A DNA stretch of 12,130 bases from Gammaproteobacteria bacterium (GTDB lineage: Bacteria; Pseudomonadota; Gammaproteobacteria; Steroidobacterales; JACDCP01): contig JACDCP010000066.1 of assembly GCA_013817465.1 (NCBI GenBank), positions 1 through 12,130 on the forward strand, in the 5' to 3' direction. The notes beneath the pieces are model-generated. The model saw only the letters and a program-made list of their open reading frames with translations, did no database searches and was not told the origin of the DNA. Shown here piece after piece: positions 1-5,073 of this stretch (its first letter is position 1; each line of letters opens with the position of its first letter). The position numbers and the translations under genes were made by a program.

Positions 1-588
1 CACATCGACCACGCGTTTCTGGTCATCCTGCGGGCGATTATCGACCGGCCGGATGCCGGGCGTCACGACGATCAGCCGACCGTCGATGTGCCGCCGCAGC
101 AGCGGCGCCTCGAGGCCCGAGGATATGACGCCGTCGCAGCCGGCCTCCAGCGCGCGGCGAGCGCGCGACAGCACGAGCTGCTCGACGTCGCAGTCGAAGC
201 CGAGGTCATCCAGATCGCCCCGATCGAGGCTGGTCAGCGCTGTCACGGCGAGAATCCTCACGTCACCTTTGGCCTCAGCCGCGGCTTCGAGCATGGCCTG
301 ATTGCCATGCACCGTGGTAAAGCTGACACCGCGATTGCGCAGCCGGCCGACCGCAGCCGCAACCGTCGCCGGCACATCGAAGAACTTGAGATCGACGAAC
401 ACCAGCTTGCCTTTGCCGACGAGCCAGTCGAGCAGCTCGAAATAACCATCGCCCATCATCAGCTCGAGGCCGAGCTTGTAGAATCGCACGCTGTCGCCGA
501 GCGCGCCGGCGAGCCGGCGTGCGCTGTCGGAATCCGGTACGTCCATGGCGAAAATCAGACGCTCAGCGGCGGGGATGTCCTTCTTCAC
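1..588 (-). CDS. pyrF: Orotidine 5'-phosphate decarboxylase, 3' end cut by window edge
   Basis: Catalyses OMP to UMP, the last step of de novo pyrimidine synthesis, in the cytoplasm. I translated it by hand: 196 codons are open from a GTG at 588 to the window edge, and the family is usually about 230-240 residues, so the C-terminus is missing. Visible family motifs are the substrate-binding YKLG (K38), the catalytic D-x-K-x-x-D in FVDLKFFDVPATV (D66, K68, D71), VTALTS near 115-120, and the phosphate-binding loop VTPGIRP (175-181). An in-frame TAG lies 9 nt upstream of the GTG, so no earlier start is possible. A later ATG (M15) would remove the first beta strand (RLIFAMD), so GTG is preferred. 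No good Shine-Dalgarno precedes it; TAGAAT at 595-600 could be a -10 box giving a near-leaderless mRNA, but I see no matching -35. A 140-bp gap with repeats separates it from dgt. Confidence 0.95.
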   Translation of the reverse strand, partial: MKKDIPAAERLIFAMDVPDSDSARRLAGALGDSVRFYKLGLELMMGDGYFELLDWLVGKGKLVFVDLKFFDVPATVAAAVGRLRNRGVSFTTVHGNQAMLEAAAEAKGDVRILAVTALTSLDRGDLDDLGFDCDVEQLVLSRARRALEAGCDGVISSGLEAPLLRRHIDGRLIVVTPGIRPVDNRPQDDQKRVVDV

Positions 589-611
589 GGCCGCATTCTA
601 GCAGGGGGAGC

Positions 612-729
612 AATGGGGACATTCCTGATTTCCGGACTGGGCAAAAATGGGGACATTCCTGATTTTCGGACTGGCATGGATGTGGAAATTCGCGACTGCC
701 GGAAGAAAATCAGGAATGTCCCCATTTTT
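612..729. repeat. Cluster of two direct copies and one inverted copy of a GGGGACATTCCTGATTTT-type repeat
   Basis: Two head-to-tail copies of a 29-base unit (612-640 and 646-674; one mismatch, spacing 34 bp) contain GGGGACATTCCTGATTT and GGACTGG. A third copy is inverted: 643-666 and 706-729 are perfect 24-base inverted repeats with a 39-base loop. The inverted copy starts on the last base of the dgt stop codon, so the cluster fills most of the dgt-pyrF gap. In the minus-strand mRNA it can fold into a long stem after dgt and so could affect 3' end formation or decay. From memory, not checked, similar GGGGACATTCCTGATTTT repeats flank REP-associated tyrosine transposase genes in gammaproteobacteria. 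No transposase gene is present here, so this would be a non-autonomous remnant. Confidence 0.85.
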
Positions 730-1892
730 CAGGTGTGCGTACGCGGATCCAGGATGCGCTCGTGCTCGAGGATTGCGTAACGGTCGGTCATGCCGGCGAT
801 ATAGTCGGCAACGACGCGTGCGCGGCCGGACTCCTGCAGGGCGGCCTCTTCCTCGCGCGCCGCTTGCAAAAACTCGGGCGGCATCAGGCGGACGTCGCCG
901 AAGAACTTTTCGAACAGGGTCTCGATGACATCGCGGGCTTTGCGTGTCATGCGCAACACCCGGAAATGCTGGTAGACACCGGCGTTCAGGAAGTGTTTCA
1001 GCTTCAGATTGGCTTCGCGCGTGGCTTCCGAGAAGCCGGCCAGTGCGCGGCCCGCTCCGCGTACGGCGTCGATGTCCTGCGGTGACGCGCCAGCGAGCTG
1101 CGCGCGAGTTGTCTCGACGAGGTCGGTGACGACGCGATTGATCATGCGTCGCAGAATTTCATAGATCAGACGCCGGCCTTCGAGCTCGGGATAGCGAGCA
1201 TGAACCTCCTCGTACGGCTCGCCGAAGCAGTCCAGGGCGTCGAGCTCGCTGAGCTCGATGAGGCCCGCCCGAAGCCCGTCATCGATGTCGTGATGGTTGT
1301 ACGCGATCTCGTCGGCAAGATTCGCGAGCTGCGCTTCGAGGCCCGGCTGCGTGCGGTCCAGAAAACGCCTGCCGACCTCACCGAGCTCCCGGGCGTGGCG
1401 TGCGGAGCAGTGCTTGAGAATACCTTCGCGCGTCTCGAAAGTGAGATTGAGCCCGCGGAACTCCGCGTATTTCTCCTCGAGCTCGTCGACCACGCGCAGC
1501 GACTGCAGGTTGTGCTCGAAGCCGCCGTAGTCGCGCATGCACTCGTTGAGCGCGTCCTGGCCCGCGTGGCCGAACGGTGTGTGGCCGAGATCGTGCGCGA
1601 GGCAGATGGCCTCGACGAGGTGCTCGTTCAGGCCGAGCGCGCGCGCGGCAGTGCGCGCGATCTGCGAGACTTCAAGCGAATGCGTCAGGCGCGTGCGATA
1701 CAGATCTCCCTCGTGATTGACGAACACCTGGGTCTTGTAGACGAGGCGGCGGAACGCCGTCGAGTGGATGATGCGATCGCGATCGCGCTGGAACTCGCTG
1801 CGATAGGCAGGCGGCGGCTCAGGCCAGCGGCGCCCGCGCGAGCGGTCGTCGTGCGCGGCATAGGATGCGAGCATCGCGACCGGCGTATCCAT
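729..1892 (-). CDS. dgt: Deoxyguanosinetriphosphate triphosphohydrolase-like protein (HD family)
   Basis: Predicted cytoplasmic metal-dependent hydrolase that cleaves dNTPs to deoxynucleosides and triphosphate, influencing dNTP pools. The 387-residue product has the HD-domain signature: H71 in RLTHSLEV, the H100-D101 pair in AHDLGHTPFGHAG, and D194 in LADEIAYNHHDIDDG. The N-terminal segment with RSEFQRDRDRIIHSTAFRRL is typical of the dGTPase-like group. Its length fits the shorter subfamily (about 370-400 residues) rather than the roughly 500-residue E. coli Dgt, so substrate preference cannot be assumed. It starts with ATG 2 nt after the aroB stop (TGAGTATG), which suggests translational coupling in an aroB-dgt unit. 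The stop codon overlaps the outer base of the downstream inverted repeat, so the last codons may have been shaped by that repeat. Confidence 0.93.
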   Translation of the reverse strand: MDTPVAMLASYAAHDDRSRGRRWPEPPPAYRSEFQRDRDRIIHSTAFRRLVYKTQVFVNHEGDLYRTRLTHSLEVSQIARTAARALGLNEHLVEAICLAHDLGHTPFGHAGQDALNECMRDYGGFEHNLQSLRVVDELEEKYAEFRGLNLTFETREGILKHCSARHARELGEVGRRFLDRTQPGLEAQLANLADEIAYNHHDIDDGLRAGLIELSELDALDCFGEPYEEVHARYPELEGRRLIYEILRRMINRVVTDLVETTRAQLAGASPQDIDAVRGAGRALAGFSEATREANLKLKHFLNAGVYQHFRVLRMTRKARDVIETLFEKFFGDVRLMPPEFLQAAREEEAALQESGRARVVADYIAGMTDRYAILEHERILDPRTHT

Positions 1893-1894
1893 AC

Positions 1895-3004
1895 TCAGCC
1901 GCCCGCAGACCTGGCGCCCGGGCGCACGGCGGTTGCATCCTCGAGCACTTCATCGAGCAATGGCTCCGGAAAATCGGACGTGACGCGTGCCGCGCCGAGA
2001 GCCTCGATGAGGACCAGGCGCAATCGGCCGCCGAGCTGCTTCTTGTCGAGCCCCATGGCCGCTTTGAGCTGCGCCGGATCGAGTCCGGACGCCGCGATCG
2101 GCAAGCCGGCCGCCTGGAGCAAGGCTGCTATGCGCTCGCCGCCGGCCGCATCGAGCAAACCCATGCGGCGCGACAGCTCCGCCGCCATGCACATCCCGGC
2201 CGAGACTGCTTCACCGTGCCGCCAGTTTCCGTAGCCGGCGACCTTCTCGATGGCGTGAGCGAAACTGTGCCCGAAGTTGAGCAACGCGCGCCGGCCGCGT
2301 TCCCGCTCGTCGCCACCCACGATGTCCGCCTTGATCTCACAGGAGCGGCGGATTGCATGCATCAGGGCCTGCGATTCGCCGGAAAGAAGCTGCGTCAAAT
2401 GGTTCTCGAGCCAGGCGAAAAAGTCTGCATCGGAGATGACGCCGTATTTGACGACTTCAGCCAGCCCGGCGCGAAGCTCGCGCTCTTCCAGCGTCGCGAG
2501 CGTATCGAAGTCCGCGACGACCGCGACCGGCTGGTGAAATGCGCCGATCAGGTTCTTGCCGGCCGCATGATTGACGCCCGTCTTGCCGCCGACCGAGGAA
2601 TCCACCTGGGCCAGCAAGCTGGTGGGCACCTGCAGCCAGGCGATGCCACGCTGATAGCAGGCCGCGGCAAAGCCGGCGATATCGCCGACCACACCACCTC
2701 CGAGCGCAACGATTGTGGCATCGCGCTGGCAGCGATGCGCAACGAGCGCGTCGATGACGCGGGTTGCCGTCGCGAGTGTCTTTGAGCCCTCGCCGGCCGG
2801 CAGGATCAGTTCAGCGACATGAAAGTCGGACAGACTATCGCGCAGACGCGCGAGATACAGCGGCGCAACCGTTTCGTCCGTGACGACGAGCACGTCCCGG
2901 CCGCGCATCCGCTCGACGAACAGCTCCGACCGCAACAACAGCCCCGATCCGATGTAAATCGGATAGCTGCGCTCGCCGAGGCTGACTTCCAGCGCCTCAA
3001 TCAC
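1895..3004 (-). CDS. aroB: 3-dehydroquinate synthase
   Basis: Converts DAHP to 3-dehydroquinate, the second step of the shikimate pathway, using NAD and a divalent metal in the cytoplasm. The 369-residue product is full length. Visible motifs are the NAD-binding LGGGVVGDIAGF (101-112), QVPTSLLAQVDSSVGGKTGVN (125-145), AGKNLIGAFHQP (148-159), and the metal-ligand positions E183 (AEVVKYG), H246 in NFGHSFAHAIE and H263 in WRHGEAVSAGM. The start is GTG, with AAAGG about 9 nt upstream (CACAAAGGTAAGACCC before GTG). It normally follows aroK directly; here a 1.5-kb segment with an opposite-strand gene separates them, so aroB, and dgt behind it, probably needs its own promoter in 3005-3362. I found no convincing -35/-10 pair for it there. 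Confidence 0.97.
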   Translation of the reverse strand: MIEALEVSLGERSYPIYIGSGLLLRSELFVERMRGRDVLVVTDETVAPLYLARLRDSLSDFHVAELILPAGEGSKTLATATRVIDALVAHRCQRDATIVALGGGVVGDIAGFAAACYQRGIAWLQVPTSLLAQVDSSVGGKTGVNHAAGKNLIGAFHQPVAVVADFDTLATLEERELRAGLAEVVKYGVISDADFFAWLENHLTQLLSGESQALMHAIRRSCEIKADIVGGDERERGRRALLNFGHSFAHAIEKVAGYGNWRHGEAVSAGMCMAAELSRRMGLLDAAGGERIAALLQAAGLPIAASGLDPAQLKAAMGLDKKQLGGRLRLVLIEALGAARVTSDFPEPLLDEVLEDATAVRPGARSAGG

Positions 3005-3265
3005 GGGTCTTACCTTTGTGGACCGGCTTCAGCCAGTCATTCCATCGAGAAACGGAGCGCCTTCGCTACCTGTTGCGGAGGAACGGCGCGCTGGGCTGGC
3101 ACGCCATTTAAACCGCGTCCGGCGCGGCGGTTGGCCAAATTAACTGGTAGTGGATCAGTTTGCGATAGGCCACCTAACCAGGGTGCCGGATAAACGGGCG
3201 ATTTCCCGATTGTAGCTCGCATGCAGGGTCGGTGATTTGCCCGCAGATTGAGACCATAAAGTTAT
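3005..3265. other. Spacer between aroB and the iteron region, no gene seen
   Basis: This stretch changes from host-like G+C near aroB to AT-rich sequence toward the plus-strand gene. Small open frames on both strands lack a ribosome binding site or a recognisable product. It holds a short stem (CCGCG 3113-3117 with CGCGG 3123-3127), a loose iteron-like sequence GGTTGGCCAAAT (3129-3140), and an inverted 8-mer GCCACCTA (3169-3176) that is the reverse complement of TAGGTGGC from the first exact iteron. The promoter for aroB should lie here if the gene is expressed independently, but no good match is visible. Confidence 0.5.
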
Positions 3266-3289
3266 AGGTGGCAAATTAGAAGCCAAAAT

Positions 3290-3320
3290 TTGACAAATTG
3301 ACGGGCTTCGATAGTACAAT
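3290..3320 (+). promoter_or_regulatory. Candidate sigma-70 promoter for the wHTH-ATPase gene
   Basis: A perfect -35 TTGACA (3290-3295) is followed after 19 bp by TACAAT (3315-3320), a five-of-six match to TATAAT. The spacer is 2 bp longer than ideal. Transcription would begin near 3327, leaving a leader of about 36 nt. The -35 box lies in the degenerate lattice site at 3289-3298, one exact iteron lies just upstream and two lie downstream of the predicted start, so a bound protein could block polymerase. Confidence 0.55.
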
Positions 3321-3352
3321 GGCCAGCGTAAAGGTGGCAAATAACTGGATAT

Positions 3353-3365
3353 AAGGTGGCAAATG
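3353..3365 (+). promoter_or_regulatory. Ribosome binding site merged with the third iteron
   Basis: AAGGTGG (3353-3359) is one base from the ideal AAGGAGG and sits 3 nt before the ATG at 3363. GGTGG is itself part of the third AGGTGGCAAAT copy, whose last two bases are the A and T of the start codon. It fixes the start. The spacing is short, so initiation may be weak. Confidence 0.6.
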
Positions 3366-4442
3366 GCCAGGCGAATCACCAAGCGCGGACGCGAAATCAG
3401 GAACTTCATTCTCTATAACGTCGAGGACCATCCCCAGGATATTGGGAATGTCACTCAAGATAGATTTGGGATAGCCAGACAAACGGCGTCCAAGTACCTG
3501 AACGGGTTGATAGGCAGTGGTCTAATTCGGGCCGAGGGGAATACTCGAGCCAGGCGTTATCACCTGAATTGGCTGATCGAGGAAACTTTTGAAGAAAAAG
3601 TACATGGGGGATTGCAAGAGGATTTGGAATGGAGGAACAAAATCAGGCCACATTTGGAAGAACATGTGGCAACCAATGTTTTAGATATCTGCCAACACGG
3701 ATTTACTGAGATGTTGAATAACGTGATCGATCACTCAGATTCTGACAATGTCTTGATGTCGGTATCAAGAAGCGCCGTTACCATACAGCTCATGGTTCGT
3801 GACTACGGAATTGGGATCTTTCAAAAGATTCAACAAGATTTTCAACTCAATGATCCTCGTCATGCTCTACTCGAGCTCTCCAAGGGCAAGCTTACTTCGG
3901 ATAATTCCAAACACTCAGGGGAAGGAATATTCTTTACCTCCCGAATGTTCGACTGGTTCTCCATTCGCTCTCGGCAATTATTTTTCTCTCGACGAAACAC
4001 GGGCGGCGACTGGTTTATTGAGTCCGATAGCGTCGAGGGAGAAGCGCTAACTGGTACGTGTATCATTATGGAGATACCAACGCATTCCGAACGCACAGTA
4101 CGGGAGGTTTTCGATAGGTATGCCTCGGAATTTTATGACTATGGATTCACAAAAACACACGTTCCTATAAAACTGGGGACTTATGATGATGATCAATTGG
4201 TTTCTCGTTCCGCGGCAAAACGCGTGCTGGCGAGAGTTAACGCCTTCAAAGAGGTGATGCTGGATTTTCAGGGTGTTACATCTATCGGGCAAGCATTTGC
4301 TGACGAAATATTCCGTGTTTTCAAGAACGCGTATCCCGAGATAGATCTTATCTGGATCAATGACAATCCGGATGTTGAACGGATGATACAACGCGCATTA
4401 ACTGCCGATTACGAGAAGTCACCGCAACTACCACTTGTTTGA
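3363..4442 (+). CDS. Winged-helix / GHKL ATPase / STAS-like (DUF4325-type) fusion protein
   Basis: Product of 359 residues, probably cytoplasmic: no signal peptide or membrane segment is visible. Residues 1-70 look like a winged helix (DRFGIARQTASKYLNGLIGSG, then a basic wing NTRARRYHL). Residues about 95-240 carry GHKL ATPase motifs: N-box E116-MLN-N120 followed by DHS, G1 box D147-YGIG-I, G2 box SGEGIF (185-190), and T230-G-T as a G3-like element. Residues about 265-345 resemble the STAS-like DUF4325 domain, with DFQGVTSIGQAFADEIFRVF at 301-320. No phospho-acceptor histidine domain or receiver is visible, so a conventional histidine kinase is unlikely; an ATP-dependent regulator combining anti-sigma-kinase-like and STAS-like parts is possible. 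The gene is AT-rich (22 and 27 G+C in the 60-base stretches at 3661 and 3721, against 38 in pilO), lies opposite to all neighbours, and looks horizontally acquired. Domain calls rest on motifs read by eye; the biological role is unknown. Confidence 0.88.
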   Translation: MARRITKRGREIRNFILYNVEDHPQDIGNVTQDRFGIARQTASKYLNGLIGSGLIRAEGNTRARRYHLNWLIEETFEEKVHGGLQEDLEWRNKIRPHLEEHVATNVLDICQHGFTEMLNNVIDHSDSDNVLMSVSRSAVTIQLMVRDYGIGIFQKIQQDFQLNDPRHALLELSKGKLTSDNSKHSGEGIFFTSRMFDWFSIRSRQLFFSRRNTGGDWFIESDSVEGEALTGTCIIMEIPTHSERTVREVFDRYASEFYDYGFTKTHVPIKLGTYDDDQLVSRSAAKRVLARVNAFKEVMLDFQGVTSIGQAFADEIFRVFKNAYPEIDLIWINDNPDVERMIQRALTADYEKSPQLPLV

Positions 4443-4528
4443 CTTTCACCATCGCATGCGCGCGGCCTTTCGCGCTATTTCTTCTCTTCGTTTCGAGGTG
4501 AGACTCGTAGCGCTGGCCTACATAGGAA
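4443..4528. other. Convergent spacer with a weak hairpin
   Basis: This 86-bp gap lies between the 3' ends of the plus-strand ATPase gene and minus-strand aroK. GCGCG (4458-4462) can pair with CGCGC (4471-4475) across an 8-base loop, followed on the plus strand by TATTTCTTCTCTT. It resembles a poor terminator for the plus-strand gene, but the stem is short and the T-tract is broken. Confidence 0.3.
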
Positions 4529-5050
4529 TCATACGCGCTCTTCGTCGAGGCGTCCGTACAGCTCCGCCGCGACGGCCGCAACGCGCCGGCCGTCGGTCTC
4601 GATGATGGCATTGGCAATTTCGAGATACAGCGGCTCGCGCTCGCGCATCAGATTTTCGAGCGCGGTTCGGGGATCTTCCGTATGCAGCAGGGGGCGCCGG
4701 TTGCCACGGCTGGTGCGCTCGAGCTGTTGCTCGATGCTGGCGTGCAGATAGACGACATAGCCGCGTGCGGCGAGGCATTCACGATTGCCGGCATCCAGCA
4801 CGACGCCGCCGCCCGTCGCCAGCACGATGCGATCGCGCTGCGTCAGCCGATCGATGGCATCCTTTTCACGGCGCCGGAAGCCGGCCTCACCTTCCTTCTC
4901 GAAGATGAACGGGATGTCGACGCCGGTGCGCGTCTCGACCTCGTGATCGCTGTCGGAGAAGCTGAAGTGCAGACGCCGCGCGAGCTGGCGGCCGACGGCA
5001 GTCTTCCCCGCGCCCATCGGGCCGACAAGGAAGACCCGCGAGACAGCCAC
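4529..5050 (-). CDS. aroK: Shikimate kinase
   Basis: Phosphorylates shikimate to shikimate 3-phosphate with ATP, the fifth step of the shikimate pathway, in the cytoplasm. The 173-residue product is the family's usual size. The Walker A loop is GPMGAGKT (10-17); acidic shikimate/Mg-binding residues lie in FSDSDHEVE (31-39), basic residues in FRRRE (58-62), the GGG motif in LATGGGVV (77-84), and the lid arginines in NRRPLL (117-122). It starts with GTG 23 nt after the stop of the Ig-like lipoprotein gene; AGAGGCGG lies upstream but rather far from the GTG, so initiation may be weak or partly coupled. It is the last gene of the pil-lipoprotein-aroK run before the inserted plus-strand gene. Confidence 0.96.
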   Translation of the reverse strand: MAVSRVFLVGPMGAGKTAVGRQLARRLHFSFSDSDHEVETRTGVDIPFIFEKEGEAGFRRREKDAIDRLTQRDRIVLATGGGVVLDAGNRECLAARGYVVYLHASIEQQLERTSRGNRRPLLHTEDPRTALENLMREREPLYLEIANAIIETDGRRVAAVAAELYGRLDEERV

Positions 5051-5073
5051 GGCGGGCCGTGCCGCCTCTTTAC

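Larger units (their letters stand above)
3266..3376 (+). repeat. 22-bp-phased iterons (AGGTGGCAAAT) upstream of the wHTH-ATPase gene
   Basis: The 11-mer AGGTGGCAAAT occurs exactly three times in the same orientation: 3266-3276, 3332-3342 and 3354-3364. Copies 1 and 2 are 66 bp apart (3 x 22) and copies 2 and 3 are 22 bp apart. The skipped lattice positions also carry traces: 3289-3298 (TTTGACAAAT) matches 7 of 10 bases of GGTGGCAAAT, and AATGGCCAG at 3318-3326 recurs exactly 44 bp later at 3362-3370. A 22-bp step is about two helical turns, so a protein bound to each would sit on one face of the DNA. The sites bracket a promoter and the gene encodes a winged helix, so an autoregulatory operator is the natural reading. 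The function is inferred. Confidence 0.75.

Noticed and set aside
88..780. Long plus-strand open frame of 230 codons
   Set aside because: It is antisense to pyrF, whose minus-strand translation carries clear OMP decarboxylase motifs; the plus-strand product shows no recognisable features.
1200..2785. Long plus-strand open frames opposite dgt and aroB (344 and 306 codons)
   Set aside because: GC-rich DNA gives long antisense frames. The minus-strand frames encode full, motif-complete enzymes.
3037..3222. Minus-strand 61-codon frame upstream of aroB
   Set aside because: No ribosome binding site or recognisable domain; it probably reflects chance openness in the spacer, though a remnant of an older gene cannot be excluded.
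3319..3354. Eleven-codon leader ORF just upstream of the ATPase gene
   Set aside because: Its ATG would lie upstream of the transcription start predicted from the -10 box at 3315-3320, and the matching bases are explained by the 22-bp repeat lattice.
3217..4459. 8-bp direct repeat TCGCATGC at 3217-3224 and 4452-4459 as a target-site duplication for the island
   Set aside because: A shared 8-mer between two flanks of this size is fairly likely by chance, the flanking bases do not match, and no transposase or terminal inverted repeats accompany it.
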